Positions 9,374 to 19,311 of a stretch of DNA of 64,000 bases are shown in pieces. The DNA comes from Orbaceae bacterium lpD04 (GTDB taxonomy: Bacteria > Pseudomonadota > Gammaproteobacteria > Enterobacterales > Orbaceae): positions 1,249,488 through 1,313,487 of the forward strand of contig CP133967.1 in NCBI GenBank assembly GCA_036251935.1, written 5' to 3'. Below the pieces are notes generated by a model. The model did no database searches. It was not told where the DNA came from and saw only the letters and a list, made by a program, of their open reading frames with translations. The position numbers and the translations under genes were made by a program. Numbering within the stretch: the stretch's first letter is position 1; every line of letters begins with the position of its first letter.

Positions 9374-10831
9374 ATGTCAGAGAAAAAAAGTTTAACTACC
9401 GCTAATGGCGCACCAATAGCCGATAATCAAAATTCAAGGACCGCTGGAGCAAGAGGGCCAGTATTAATTGATGATTACCAACTGATTGAAAAACTCGCCC
9501 ATTTTAATCGTGAAAATATACCCGAGAGGCGAGTACATGCTAAAGGCTCTGGTGCATATGGTACGTTTACAGTAACAAAAGATATCACCGAATATTCTTA
9601 TGCGAGTATTTTTGCGAAAGTTGGTAAAAAAACACCGATGTTTATACGGTTTTCAACTGTTGGTGGTGAGCGCGGCTCATCAGATACTGCAAGAGATCCA
9701 CGTGGTTTTGCTGTGAAATTTTATACCGATCAGGGTAATTGGGATATTGTAGGTAATAATACGCCTGTTTTCTTTATTCGTGATGCGCTAAAGTTTCCAG
9801 ATTTTATTCATACCCAAAAAAGAGATCCTAAAACTAATTTAAAAGATCCGCAGATGATGTGGGATTTTTGGTCACTATCACCCGAATCGTTACATCAAGT
9901 GACTATTTTATTTTCGGATCGTGGTATACCCGATGGTTTTCGTCATATGCATGGTTATGGTAGCCATACTTATAGCGTTATTAATGCAGATAATCAGCGC
10001 TTCTGGGTTAAGTGGCATTTTAGAACAGAGCAGGGCATTAAAAATATTCATCCAAAACAAGCCGCGGAATTAGATGGTCAAAATCCAGATTCAGCGCAAG
10101 AAGATCTTTTTAAAGCGATTGAAAACGGTAACTTTCCTAAATGGCGCTTATATATGCAAGTGATGACCGAAGAACAGGCGAATGGTCATAAAGAGAATCC
10201 ATTTGATGTCACTAAAGTTTGGTCACAAAAAGAATTTCCGTTAATTGAAGTTGGATTAGTTGAATTAAATCGTAATCCTGATAATTATTTTTCGGAAGTT
10301 GAGCAAGTTGCTATGGCGCCAAGTAATGTCGTTCCTGGCGTCGGATTATCACCAGACAAAATGTTGCAGGGTCGATTATTTGCTTATGCTGATGCTCAGC
10401 GATATCGTATTGGCACAAATTATCAACAATTACCCGTTAATGCCGCAAAATGCCCTTATCATAATTATCAGCGCGATGGCGCTATGCGCTTAACGAGTGA
10501 AGGCGCTCCAAACTATGAACCAAATAGTAATGATAGCGCGCCAAAACAGCAGCCACAATATAGCGAACCAGCTTTGAGCTTAGGTGATGTGTCAGTTGAT
10601 CGATATAATCACCGTTTAGATGATGATTACTATTCTCAGCCAAGAGCATTATTTAATTTGATGAATGCCGAGCAAAAGCAGCTCTTGATAGACAATATTA
10701 CGGGATCAATGCAATCATCTAATCGCGATATACAAATAAGGCAATTGAAGCATTTTTATAAAGTGGATGCTACTTATGGTGAGGGCATTGCCAAAGGCTT
10801 AGGCATTGATAGTAACTTAATTAAGTCATAA
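9374..10831 (+). CDS. katA: Catalase, small-subunit haem type (clade 3)
   Basis: It breaks down hydrogen peroxide. The 485 residues fit small monofunctional haem catalases such as that of Proteus mirabilis. The distal haem His is H55 ([11 protein letters not shown]), the active-site Asn N128 (VGNNTPVFF), and the proximal Tyr ligand Y338 ([12 protein letters not shown]). The NADPH-binding region [11 protein letters not shown] is also present. I start at ATG 9374, where AGGAG (9363-9367) is 6 bases away. The earlier ATG at 9368 touches that site. It is monocistronic, with a clear terminator. No signal peptide is seen, so it is cytoplasmic. The gene symbol is by family; other names are used in different species. 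Confidence 0.93.
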   Translation: MSEKKSLTTANGAPIADNQNSRTAGARGPVLIDDYQLIEKLAHFNRENIPERRVHAKGSGAYGTFTVTKDITEYSYASIFAKVGKKTPMFIRFSTVGGERGSSDTARDPRGFAVKFYTDQGNWDIVGNNTPVFFIRDALKFPDFIHTQKRDPKTNLKDPQMMWDFWSLSPESLHQVTILFSDRGIPDGFRHMHGYGSHTYSVINADNQRFWVKWHFRTEQGIKNIHPKQAAELDGQNPDSAQEDLFKAIENGNFPKWRLYMQVMTEEQANGHKENPFDVTKVWSQKEFPLIEVGLVELNRNPDNYFSEVEQVAMAPSNVVPGVGLSPDKMLQGRLFAYADAQRYRIGTNYQQLPVNAAKCPYHNYQRDGAMRLTSEGAPNYEPNSNDSAPKQQPQYSEPALSLGDVSVDRYNHRLDDDYYSQPRALFNLMNAEQKQLLIDNITGSMQSSNRDIQIRQLKHFYKVDATYGEGIAKGLGIDSNLIKS

Positions 10832-10858
10832 ATTTTAGTTATTATTAACTTTGCGATC

Positions 10859-10889
10859 AACCACACTGCAATTATTAGTGTGGTTTTTT
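10859..10889 (+). terminator. Terminator of the catalase gene
   Basis: AACCACACT (10859-10867) pairs perfectly with AGTGTGGTT (10877-10885), followed by a T-run. Confidence 0.85.
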
Positions 10890-10984
10890 CATCTTTAGTA
10901 TTTAGCCTATTAAATGGATAACATTGATTGGCATCAATATATTGATATGGTAGAATTTTGAGAGCTAAATAATTTGAGTATGTT

Positions 10985-11857
10985 ATGGATAATTCTACTA
11001 TTGACTATTTTTCAATTGGCCAGCGCTTACGGGCTTATCGAATTGCGGCTTCACTTAAGGCTGAAGATGTAGCAAAAAATTTAAAGATATCTAGAGCTGC
11101 GGTTTATCGCCTTGAAAAAGGTGAAATTGTTAAAATTGAAACCCTTGATCGCCTCGCTTCATTACTAAATACTTCTGTTACCAGTTTACTTGGTGTCGAT
11201 ACTGAATACTATTCGAGTGGCGATGGCTTTTTTGAGCGAATGCGACAATTAGAAGAACAATCAACGCAAATTTATTCCCATTTTGACCCATTTTCTTTTC
11301 TACTGACTTCTGATAATTACTTGCAACATTTAGCAACAATGCTTGCTGAAGCAAACATGCCACAAGATGAAAAAAAAATCGCAACCACACTCGCAATTCT
11401 TAAAGAGCGTAAAGATACTTTTAAGTCCTCTTTTCCTCAGTTTATGAATTTAATTGGTTTACAAAATATTGAGCGATTTTTACATCTAGGCTTAGTTGGC
11501 AATTTGAATATATCACCAAGTAAAAAAATGGAGCGATGCCTATTAGCACGTAAAGAAGTTGCTCATCTAATTGAGTTGCTTGAAGAAAAAGGTGATAGTT
11601 TAGAGATTGCAATCACACAAGAAAGCATTCCCTCATTAACATTCCAAATTTTTTATCAACAAGAAAAACCTTTAGCATTAGCAATTAGCCCTTTTCGTTT
11701 GGGTGAATTACCTAATGTATGCTCAGGCATTGCATCAATTACCGCATCAAGCGATGCAATTAAACGTTATCGAAACTTATTTGATAATTTATGGAAGAAT
11801 AGTTCAAAAAATAAACAAGCAATTGATTTATTGAAAAAAACGTTAGAGCGCTACTAA
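10985..11857 (+). CDS. XRE-family helix-turn-helix transcriptional regulator
   Basis: Residues about 10-65 form a Cro/C1-type HTH: GQRLRAYRIAASLKAEDVAKNL followed by ISRAAVYRLEKGE and a leucine-rich stabilising helix (LDRLASLLNTSV). The remaining 220 residues are a mixed alpha/beta region that I do not recognise. It has no transmembrane segment and no obvious enzyme motif, and may sense a ligand. The gene stands alone between the catalase terminator and aroA. Regulation of katA or aroA is possible, but nothing in the sequence shows it. The ribosome site before the ATG is weak, and no alternative start suits the HTH better. Confidence 0.8.
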   Translation: MDNSTIDYFSIGQRLRAYRIAASLKAEDVAKNLKISRAAVYRLEKGEIVKIETLDRLASLLNTSVTSLLGVDTEYYSSGDGFFERMRQLEEQSTQIYSHFDPFSFLLTSDNYLQHLATMLAEANMPQDEKKIATTLAILKERKDTFKSSFPQFMNLIGLQNIERFLHLGLVGNLNISPSKKMERCLLARKEVAHLIELLEEKGDSLEIAITQESIPSLTFQIFYQQEKPLALAISPFRLGELPNVCSGIASITASSDAIKRYRNLFDNLWKNSSKNKQAIDLLKKTLERY

Positions 11858-11939
11858 ATAATCAACTTAATTTATTGAGTTATCAAGGCATTCCCTCTAA
11901 AATGCCTATCAAATTACCTTAATTATAAAGAGAATGTTA

Positions 11940-13229
11940 ATGTCTGATCTTGAAAATAAGCTAACTTTACAACCAGTCAATTTGTTCTCAGGAACGATTA
12001 ATCTACCTGGTTCAAAAAGTGTATCGAATCGAGCATTATTATTGGCCGCATTATCAAAAGGTACCACCCGATTAACTAATTTATTAGATAGCGATGATGT
12101 TCGTTACATGCTTGATGCTTTATCATCATTAGGCATTAAATATCAGTTATCAGATGATCGAACAATTTGTGATATCGAAGGTGTTAATGGTGCGCTTACT
12201 GCAAATAAACCATTAGAGCTCTATTTAGGAAATGCTGGTACCGCAATGCGGCCGTTAGCTGCAGCACTTTGCCTTGGTAATAATAATATTATTTTGACAG
12301 GTGAGCCGAGAATGAAAGAACGGCCGATCAAACATCTGGTTGATTCGCTTCGTCAGGGCGGTGCTAAAATTGATTATCTCGAAAATGACGGTTATCCACC
12401 ATTACATTTGCATGGTGGTTTTATTGGCGGTGAAATAACGGTTGATGGCTCTGTTTCAAGTCAATTTTTAACGGCATTGCTAATGACATCGCCACTAGCG
12501 CCGCAAGATACTGAAATTACTATTATCGGTGATTTAGTTTCAAAGCCATATATTGATATTACGATTAAAATGATGGCAACCTTTGGCGCTCATGTTGATA
12601 ATCATAATTACCAAAAATTTACCATTAAAGCTGGCCAATCTTATACTTCACCAAAGCAATATTTGGTTGAAGGTGATGCATCATCCGCCTCTTATTTTTT
12701 AGCTGCCGCCGCAATAAAAGGGGGCACAGTGCGCGTGACGGGGATTGGTAAAAATAGTTTACAAGGTGATACACAATTTGCCAACGTGCTTGAAAAAATG
12801 GGTGCAAAGATTACGATGGCTGATGATTATATCGAGTGCACAAAGAGAGATCTTAATGGTATTGATATGGACATGAATCATATACCTGATGCGGCAATGA
12901 CGATTGCAACGACGGCTTTATTTGCGAAAGGCCAAACCACGATTCGTAACATCTATAATTGGCGAGTGAAAGAAACCGATCGCTTAGCGGCTATGGCAAC
13001 AGAGCTACGTAAAGTCGGCGCTGAGGTTGAAGAGGGGAATGATTATATTACTATTATTCCACCAAAAGAATTAAAGCATGCGGAAATTGAAACTTATAAT
13101 GATCATCGCATTGCAATGTGTTTTTCATTAGTTGCACTGTCGAATATGCCGGTGACAATTTTAGATCCTAAATGTACTGCAAAAACATTCCCAACTTATT
13201 TTGCTCAGTTTGCTAAAATGAGCAAATAA
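11940..13229 (+). CDS. aroA: 5-enolpyruvylshikimate-3-phosphate synthase
   Basis: This is the sixth step of the shikimate pathway: shikimate-3-phosphate plus phosphoenolpyruvate give EPSP. The shikimate-phosphate/PEP site is seen in [16 protein letters not shown] (K26 from this start), [15 protein letters not shown] (class I, herbicide-sensitive signature), [20 protein letters not shown] and [10 protein letters not shown]. Starting at ATG 11940 gives 429 residues, with an AAAGAG ribosome site about 7 bases upstream. An ATG at 11934 is too close to that site. The gene ends at a bidirectional terminator shared with the converging argE. Confidence 0.96.
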   Translation: MSDLENKLTLQPVNLFSGTINLPGSKSVSNRALLLAALSKGTTRLTNLLDSDDVRYMLDALSSLGIKYQLSDDRTICDIEGVNGALTANKPLELYLGNAGTAMRPLAAALCLGNNNIILTGEPRMKERPIKHLVDSLRQGGAKIDYLENDGYPPLHLHGGFIGGEITVDGSVSSQFLTALLMTSPLAPQDTEITIIGDLVSKPYIDITIKMMATFGAHVDNHNYQKFTIKAGQSYTSPKQYLVEGDASSASYFLAAAAIKGGTVRVTGIGKNSLQGDTQFANVLEKMGAKITMADDYIECTKRDLNGIDMDMNHIPDAAMTIATTALFAKGQTTIRNIYNWRVKETDRLAAMATELRKVGAEVEEGNDYITIIPPKELKHAEIETYNDHRIAMCFSLVALSNMPVTILDPKCTAKTFPTYFAQFAKMSK

Positions 13230-13234
13230 CATCA

Positions 13235-13265
13235 AAAAAGGGCGACCCAAATAGTCGCCCTTTTT
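13235..13265. terminator. Bidirectional terminator between aroA and argE
   Basis: GGGCGAC (13240-13246) pairs with GTCGCCC (13254-13260). A-residues on the left and T-residues on the right let it serve both convergent genes. Confidence 0.85.
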
Positions 13266-13290
13266 ATGTCATAATGACCTTCAATACAAA

Positions 13291-14472
13291 TTATAAACAA
13301 AAACGTTTAATTAAACTTTCAATAGCTATTTTGGTAGGCTTTAAATAATCCATCGAGACAAATTCATCTGGTTGATGAGCTTGCTCAATTGATCCTGGAC
13401 CTAACACAATAGTTGGCGCTATTTGATTTAAGAAAGGTGCCTCAGTGCTATAATTTACGGTTTCGGCTGTTTGATTAAGCAATTTTTCAACTTCTTTTAG
13501 TGCCGGCTCTTCTTTTTGGCACTCGTAGCCGCCGATAGGATCCACTTCATTTTCAACTTGAATACGATTAGGATAACGATCCATAATTGGTTTTAAGGTA
13601 TTACATACAAGATCATATAAGCTATTTGCATCTATTTCGGGTAACACGCGAATATCTAATAATAATTCACAGCAACCACAGATCCGGTTAGCAGCGTCGC
13701 CACCTTTTATCATACCTAAGTTCATTGTTGGGTAAGGTACGGCAAAACTATTATTATGATATTGCTCTTTTAGTGTTTGTTTTAACTCTAATAATTTACC
13801 AATTACTAAATGCATTACCTCTATCGCATTAATTCCTTTTTCAGGATCGCTTGAATGCCCTGATTTACCAATCACACGAATAACATTTGCAGTAAAGCCT
13901 TTGTGTGCACGAATGGGTATTAAAGATGTCGGTTCACCAATGATTGTACAATCAGGCTGTAACTGCGTGTTTTGCGCAAAGTATGCCGCTCCCGCCATGG
14001 TGATTTCCTCATCGGCAGTCGCTAAAATATGCAATGGTTTATTCAAGGTTTTTAAATCAATATCACGTAGTGCATCTAAAATAAAAGCAAAAAAGCCTTT
14101 CATATCAGCAGTGCCAAGTCCGTACCATTTATTATCGACTTCAGTTACTTTAAATGGATTTTTTGACCATAATCCTTCATCAAATGGCACTGTATCAGTA
14201 TGACCACTAAGTAATAAACCACCTTTTGTATGATTACTATCATTGCTGTAAGTCGCCAGTAAATTATATTTATTACGAGTATTTGGGACTGAAACTAGAC
14301 TAATTTTAAAGCCTAATTCGGCAAACCAGTTTGCTAATTTATCGATAAGTTCTTTATTTGGGCAGTCGATTTTATCGTTAGTAACACTACTGATAGTTGG
14401 AATGGCAATCAGTTCATTATAAATCTGTATAAAAGAGGGGAGCTTCATATAATAAGATATCCAAATTTTCAT
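13291..14472 (-). CDS. argE: Acetylornithine deacetylase
   Basis: It removes the acetyl group from N2-acetylornithine in arginine biosynthesis. The zinc peptidase M20 fold is shown by the metal motif SGHTDTVPFDEG, LGTADMKGFFAFILDALRD, ATADEEITMAG, GEPTSLIPIRAHKG and the terminal GPGSIEQAHQPDEFV. The length matches the E. coli enzyme (about 383) if the in-frame ATG at 14448 is used. The ORF start at 14472 adds eight residues, and neither has a clear ribosome site. It is isolated from other arg genes here. Confidence 0.95.
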   Translation of the reverse strand: MKIWISYYMKLPSFIQIYNELIAIPTISSVTNDKIDCPNKELIDKLANWFAELGFKISLVSVPNTRNKYNLLATYSNDSNHTKGGLLLSGHTDTVPFDEGLWSKNPFKVTEVDNKWYGLGTADMKGFFAFILDALRDIDLKTLNKPLHILATADEEITMAGAAYFAQNTQLQPDCTIIGEPTSLIPIRAHKGFTANVIRVIGKSGHSSDPEKGINAIEVMHLVIGKLLELKQTLKEQYHNNSFAVPYPTMNLGMIKGGDAANRICGCCELLLDIRVLPEIDANSLYDLVCNTLKPIMDRYPNRIQVENEVDPIGGYECQKEEPALKEVEKLLNQTAETVNYSTEAPFLNQIAPTIVLGPGSIEQAHQPDEFVSMDYLKPTKIAIESLIKRFCL

Positions 14473-14590
14473 TTAGTAAATTTCCATCATCATACAACAT
14501 ATTTTGTTAATTTATGAAATGGATTTTATACTTTATGATCTAGCGCGTTATTTGGTTAATTTGTATTTGCTTATTGTTGGTTAAAAATAA

Positions 14591-14625
14591 AAAAATAAAT
14601 GAAGAGCTTAGCTCTTCATTTTTAA
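14591..14625 (-). terminator. Terminator of the arabinitol operon
   Basis: AATGAAGAGCT (14598-14608) and AGCTCTTCATT (14610-14620) form an 11-bp perfect stem. The A-rich left flank gives a T-rich tail on the minus strand, just after the transporter stop. Confidence 0.75.
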
Positions 14626-14641
14626 TAAGGGGAATTAAATG

Positions 14642-15928
14642 TTAACTATAAGCAATCGCTGACTCTTTTATTTTTTCGCTAGCGTGTTTTTTATTACGTA
14701 AAGTTTGGGGTACGCGAATGATGAATGTAAGAATAAAGGCGAAAACATATAATCCAGTGTATGCCCATACAACATGGATAATATCACCAAAGCTTAAAAT
14801 TACCGCTGCAATAGCGGGTGCGACAAAATTACTTAGGCCAGCAGATAAGTTATAAATTGATACCGCAGCACCTTGATGATGAGGCTCTAAAGCTGGAAAA
14901 ACGGCTGTCATTGGCACGAATGCTGCGACAAAAATACCTAAGCAAATAGCGGGGATCATTGCAATATACATATTATGGCCAAAATAAACGGGTAAATAAT
15001 AGAACATTAAACTAGATGCCGCCATTCCAATGCAACCAAACCATCTTACTTGGCGGATCCAACCGATATATTCGCCGGTTATGCCCCAAATAATGTTAGT
15101 GAAAATCGTAGTAAAAAAGAATACCGCCCAGATTTGTAACCACTCTGAAATTGTAAAGCCTAAACGATCTACAAACAGTAAAGGCATAATAATGGCAAAA
15201 CCGAATAAAGAGAGCGTGTTTATAATACGAATTAAGCAGGCTAGAAAAATATTTCGATTGGTAAATAAAATGGTTGCAGCTCGGCTAAGTTCAGACATTT
15301 TATCTTTTAAAGGTAAATCAACTTTTGATCTATCAACGGGCACGGAGCGTAAACTAAAAAAGGCAATTAATCCGCCACAAGCGACCCAAATAACCGCTAG
15401 CCATAATGTGCCTAACTCGCCAATAAATGGGATTGAGAAACTTGGTAAATAGCTGCCAATCACGCCAATACCAACTGAGTACATAGCCCAAAACCATCCT
15501 GTTGCCGCAGCTAAGCGAGATCTCGGTAATACTTGTACCAACATTAACATAAAAGAGTAGATAAATAATGGATAAGCAAGGCCACGAATACCATAAAAAA
15601 GTAGCATACAAATATAGTTTTTCATATCTAAACCAAGCGACAGGAACAAAATATGCATAGCAATCCATAGTATAAAACCAATTGTCATCGCTTTTTGAGG
15701 CGTAATAACCTCCGCAATCACGCCTGAGCCCCAAGCGGCTAAAGCTGCGGCAAATCCATATATTGTAAATACTGTTGCAGATTGCGCAGATGTAAAACCA
15801 AGATCAGTAATATATTTTGATAAAAATGCCATTTCAAAGCCATCGCCACTCATAAATATTGCTATAGCGATAAATCCCCAAAATAGGTGTTTGGGCAATC
15901 CAAGCCAATATTGTTGCTTATTATCCAT
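14642..15928 (-). CDS. dalT: MFS pentitol transporter, DalT/RbtT type
   Basis: This 428-residue, 12-helix inner-membrane permease corresponds along its length to the Klebsiella D-arabinitol and ribitol transporters. Shared stretches include FMSGDGFEMAFLS, LLFYGIRGLAYPLF, NTLSLFGFAIIMPLLFVD, WAVFFFTTIF and FVPMTAVFPALEPHHQGAA. Sequence alone does not separate D-arabinitol from ribitol transport; the dehydrogenase next to it points to D-arabinitol. It is the last gene of a three-gene operon, 120 bp after the kinase, with GAGGA before the start. A stem-loop lies in the spacer upstream. An overlapping ORF in another frame (15354-15734) is a shadow. Confidence 0.85.
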   Translation of the reverse strand: MDNKQQYWLGLPKHLFWGFIAIAIFMSGDGFEMAFLSKYITDLGFTSAQSATVFTIYGFAAALAAWGSGVIAEVITPQKAMTIGFILWIAMHILFLSLGLDMKNYICMLLFYGIRGLAYPLFIYSFMLMLVQVLPRSRLAAATGWFWAMYSVGIGVIGSYLPSFSIPFIGELGTLWLAVIWVACGGLIAFFSLRSVPVDRSKVDLPLKDKMSELSRAATILFTNRNIFLACLIRIINTLSLFGFAIIMPLLFVDRLGFTISEWLQIWAVFFFTTIFTNIIWGITGEYIGWIRQVRWFGCIGMAASSLMFYYLPVYFGHNMYIAMIPAICLGIFVAAFVPMTAVFPALEPHHQGAAVSIYNLSAGLSNFVAPAIAAVILSFGDIIHVVWAYTGLYVFAFILTFIIRVPQTLRNKKHASEKIKESAIAYS

Positions 15929-15967
15929 GATTGTTTCCTCTTCGATAATATTAAATTAGCGTAAATT

Positions 15968-16013
15968 ATTGATGAGTAGAGTAAGTAATTGGTAGTTTGG
16001 GTTACTCATCAAT
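15968..16013. other. Intercistronic stem-loop between kinase and transporter genes
   Basis: An 11-bp perfect inverted repeat (15968-15978 and 16003-16013, core GATGAGTA/TACTCATC) encloses a 24-nt loop. There is no T-tail, so it is probably an mRNA-stability or processing element rather than a terminator. Confidence 0.5.
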
Positions 16014-16048
16014 TGCAATTATTAAGGTACTTTTATTTTCGGTAATTG

Positions 16049-17518
16049 TTATTTAGGTAATAGCTCTCTCACAATTTTTTGCTGTTGATATAAGACTTTA
16101 AATGCTTCAAATCGTGATTTAAGCGTTGCATATTTTTCGTTATTGGGTTGGTAACGTGACTGTATTGGTGGTTTTTTACAGATTTCCTGTTCATTTCCAC
16201 CCGCGGCGAGCCATGCTAGCCTTGCAGCGCCTAGTGCTCCTGATGAGCTAGCAGGGTGCGTTACAATTGGTACTTGCAAAATATCGGCAATAAGCTGTGC
16301 CCAGATAGGGCTTCTTGCGCCGCCGCCAGTTAAACTGCATTGTTTGATATGTGCTTTGGATTCACTTAAAACTTCCATCCCATCAGCAAGGCCAAAGGCA
16401 ACGCCTTCTAAAACAGAATATCCTAGGATGGCACGAGATGTTTCGTGGGTTAAGCCAAAAAATGAGCCAGTTGCATCAGCATCGTTGTGTGGTGTCCTTT
16501 CTCCTGATAAATAAGGTAAAAAGATTGGTGCTCGTTTCATTTGCTCTGGGCTTAACTGAGCAATTTCATCCATCAAAATATTTTCAGTCGTGGATAAAAC
16601 ATTACACAACCATTTCAAACAACTTGCAGCACTCAGCATAACACTCATTTGATGCCAGCGATTTGGCAACGCATGGGCAAAGGCATGTACACCACTTTGC
16701 GCATTAGCTTGTAATTTATCATTAACAACAAAAATAACACCTGATGTGCCTAAAGAGATAAACGCATCACCATTATTTACAGCGCCAACGCCAACGGCTG
16801 ATGCCGCATTATCACCGCCACCACCAGCAACGATGACATTGTCATTTAGTCCCCACAACGTGGCTAAATCATCGCGAATAAATCCACTACTTGCAGATCC
16901 TTCTACCAGTTTGGGCATCTGTTCTCGAGTAAGGTGTGTTGCTTTTAGTAAATCATCAGACCAATCACGCTTAGCAACATCAAGCCATAATGTACCAGCC
17001 GAATCAGACATATCACCAACAAATTCACCAGTTAATTGCCAGCGTAGATAATCTTTAGGTAATAAGACTTTATCAATTTTTGCAAAAATTTCAGGTTCAT
17101 TTTTTTCAACCCAAACCAGTTTGGGAGCGGTAAAACCAGGCATGACCAAATTGGCACTGATAGTTAAAAACTCTGGGTGTTGCTGCATTAACCACTGACA
17201 TTCTTCAGCGCTTCGAGTGTCATTCCATAAAATACAATCGCGTAATACTTGATGTTTGTTATCAAGTAAAACCGCACCATGCATTTGACCCGATAAACCA
17301 ATCGCTTTGACTTGTCGCCATTGTTCAGGAACTTTTTGACGAATTGTTGCTATGGTTTGATTTGTTGCATCCCACCATGATTGAGGGGATTGCTCTGCCC
17401 AATTTGGATGTGGACGCTTAACCGTTAATGGCACATGACTTGATGCAATAATTTCGCCTGATTCATCAATAAGTACAGTTTTTAATTCCGATGTGCCAAT
17501 GTCTATACCTAGATACAT
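16049..17518 (-). CDS. xylB: D-xylulokinase
   Basis: It phosphorylates D-xylulose to D-xylulose 5-phosphate for the pentose phosphate pathway. This FGGY-family kinase has an N-terminal phosphate loop GIDIGTSELKT, substrate segments SGQMHGAVLLD and ILWNDTRS, the catalytic region DNAASAVGVGAV, SLGTSG, and the ATP-site GGGARSPIWAQLIAD. Its 489 residues are normal. In this operon it takes the role of Klebsiella DalK, receiving the D-xylulose produced by the dehydrogenase encoded just upstream. A GAGG ribosome site precedes the ATG. Base composition is visibly richer in G+C than the flanking core genes, which hints at acquisition. Confidence 0.93.
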   Translation of the reverse strand: MYLGIDIGTSELKTVLIDESGEIIASSHVPLTVKRPHPNWAEQSPQSWWDATNQTIATIRQKVPEQWRQVKAIGLSGQMHGAVLLDNKHQVLRDCILWNDTRSAEECQWLMQQHPEFLTISANLVMPGFTAPKLVWVEKNEPEIFAKIDKVLLPKDYLRWQLTGEFVGDMSDSAGTLWLDVAKRDWSDDLLKATHLTREQMPKLVEGSASSGFIRDDLATLWGLNDNVIVAGGGGDNAASAVGVGAVNNGDAFISLGTSGVIFVVNDKLQANAQSGVHAFAHALPNRWHQMSVMLSAASCLKWLCNVLSTTENILMDEIAQLSPEQMKRAPIFLPYLSGERTPHNDADATGSFFGLTHETSRAILGYSVLEGVAFGLADGMEVLSESKAHIKQCSLTGGGARSPIWAQLIADILQVPIVTHPASSSGALGAARLAWLAAGGNEQEICKKPPIQSRYQPNNEKYATLKSRFEAFKVLYQQQKIVRELLPK

Positions 17519-17555
17519 AAAAACCTCTTTTAAGCTATTATTTTTTATTCTTATT

Positions 17556-17588
17556 GGTAGATAAATAACCGTTAATTATCTATCTACC
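17556..17588. other. Intercistronic stem-loop between dehydrogenase and kinase genes
   Basis: GGTAGATA (17556-17563) pairs with TATCTACC (17581-17588), with further AATAA/TTAT pairing inside. No T-tail follows in the direction of transcription. It resembles the stem-loop in the next spacer of the same operon in placement, not in sequence. Confidence 0.5.
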
Positions 17589-17622
17589 TAAGCATGCTAA
17601 TATCAAAATTAATGTGGATTGA

Positions 17623-19002
17623 CTATGAATTAGCGTTAACCCATGTATTTACTTTATCTACTGCTTTTTTCATTAGTTGGTGAAAATCAGCTGAATTTGC
17701 TAACGTAGCGAATAATGTTTCACTACTGACAAACTGGGTTAAAGCATCGCTAGCTAACATCATTTTTTTATGATTAACTGCGTCTAATACTCCATCTTGA
17801 TAGGTATAAGGTAATTTACCTTGTGCCCATTTTTGAAAGTATACGAAGAATAATGCGGGTAATAGGGCGGTTGCCTCAGGTGTTATTTTTTTCTGGTAAC
17901 TTTCGATTAATGTTGGCGTTATCATGCCAGGGATTTTTGATAAACCGTCTGCAGCTACTCGTTGATTGGTATCTTTGATATAAGGATTACCAAAACGTTG
18001 TAAAACGACATCACGATATTTAGCAAGATCTAATGGGCTTGGTGTTAAACAAGGAATGACATTTTCGGTAACATAATCAAAAGCCATTTTGTTGATCGCT
18101 TTGTTATGCGTACCTTCATCGATATAATTTAGCCCAATAAGCGTGCCAGCCCAAGCAATGCAGCTATGGCTAGCATTCAATATTCGGATTTTTGCCTCTT
18201 CCCATGGTAAGACTGATTTGACCATTTCAACGTCAACTTTTTCAAGGGCAGGGCGGCCATTAATAAAGTCGTCTTCTATAACCCATTGAATAAATGATTC
18301 ACCCATCACAGGTACGTTATCATCAATGCCTGTTGCTGCTTTAACACGTTCTGCAATATCAGCAGTAGGGCGCGGAGTAATTCTATCAACCATTGTATTT
18401 GGTGATGTGGTATTTTTTTCAACCCATTGTTCTAGGCTATTATTACCTTTTTGTTTTAAAAATGCTAAAAAGCCCGCTCTAAATCGCTCACCGTTATGGC
18501 GTAAGTTATCGCAGTTTAATAATGTTACGGGCTTACCGTGCGCTTCAACTCTGGCTGTTAGTATTTTTTCTAAAGCACCATAAATTGTTGATGCGCTACC
18601 TTTTAAATCGGCTTGAATATCTGCTTGGCTAAGATCTAATTGATGCTCAGGTGTTAAATAGTAACCGGCTTCTGTTACTGTAAATGCAATAACTTTAGTA
18701 TTAACATCACTACCTTGCAAAACGAGAGATGATAGTTTTTCATCCCACGGGAGGATTTTTTTGATTGATGTGATCGTTTCATATTCACGATCACCTTCAG
18801 GAGAAACTGTTTCTAATACGTATTCACCGTGTTGTTTGGCTAATTGATTTAATAGTGCGTTCGCATCATTACGAATATTACCTAAAGCAATATACCAACT
18901 ATCATCACCTTGTTTGATTAAACGATGTAGATACCATGCTTGGTGAGCACGATGAAATGAGCCAGAACCGATGTGCATCCAAACAGATTTTTCTTGTTTC
19001 AT
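17623..19002 (-). CDS. dalD: D-arabinitol 4-dehydrogenase
   Basis: It oxidises D-arabinitol to D-xylulose with NAD. This is a long-chain, zinc-independent mannitol dehydrogenase-type enzyme of 459 residues, matching Klebsiella DalD (455) closely in memory. The N-terminal motif [19 protein letters not shown] is the family's Rossmann entry. [12 protein letters not shown] and the catalytic-lysine region [14 protein letters not shown] are intact, as is [10 protein letters not shown]. It is the first gene of the operon, with GGGGA before the ATG. The control region between it and the SorC-type regulator contains four TGAGCAAA-type boxes. Confidence 0.92.
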   Translation of the reverse strand: MKQEKSVWMHIGSGSFHRAHQAWYLHRLIKQGDDSWYIALGNIRNDANALLNQLAKQHGEYVLETVSPEGDREYETITSIKKILPWDEKLSSLVLQGSDVNTKVIAFTVTEAGYYLTPEHQLDLSQADIQADLKGSASTIYGALEKILTARVEAHGKPVTLLNCDNLRHNGERFRAGFLAFLKQKGNNSLEQWVEKNTTSPNTMVDRITPRPTADIAERVKAATGIDDNVPVMGESFIQWVIEDDFINGRPALEKVDVEMVKSVLPWEEAKIRILNASHSCIAWAGTLIGLNYIDEGTHNKAINKMAFDYVTENVIPCLTPSPLDLAKYRDVVLQRFGNPYIKDTNQRVAADGLSKIPGMITPTLIESYQKKITPEATALLPALFFVYFQKWAQGKLPYTYQDGVLDAVNHKKMMLASDALTQFVSSETLFATLANSADFHQLMKKAVDKVNTWVNANS

Positions 19003-19038
19003 TATTTTCCCCTATCGAATGAGTATTTGTTTATGCTT

Positions 19039-19138
19039 TGAGCAAATGTTTCGATAAAGAGTCTATCGAATATTGTGAGCAAATTCCGTGATAAAGATCG
19101 CATAATCAACATTTGCTCACTCAATAAACTTTTGCTCA
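19039..19138. promoter_or_regulatory. Cluster of four TGAGCAAA boxes, candidate operators
   Basis: The octamer TGAGCAAA occurs at 19039-19046 and 19076-19083. Its reverse complement TTTGCTCA occurs at 19112-19119 and 19131-19138. The first three are about 37 bp apart. The boxes lie in the 309-bp divergent region between dalD and the SorC-family gene and resemble half-sites bound by SorC/DeoR-type regulators. A TCGATA...TATCGA inverted repeat (19051-19056 and 19064-19069) lies among them. No coding sequence is seen in the gap. Confidence 0.55.
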
Positions 19139-19311
19139 TAAAAAAATATTCAGTTATTATAGCGTTAGGCAATAAAGCTAGATTAGTTCGTCGGCAGTAT
19201 GACTGATGTATTGAAAACCTGTTAAATTCGCCATAGAATTAGCCGGTTTTAACGAGATTGAAATCAAAATGGCGTTTGGTTGATAATCGTATTTGATAGG
19301 ATAAAAACAGC

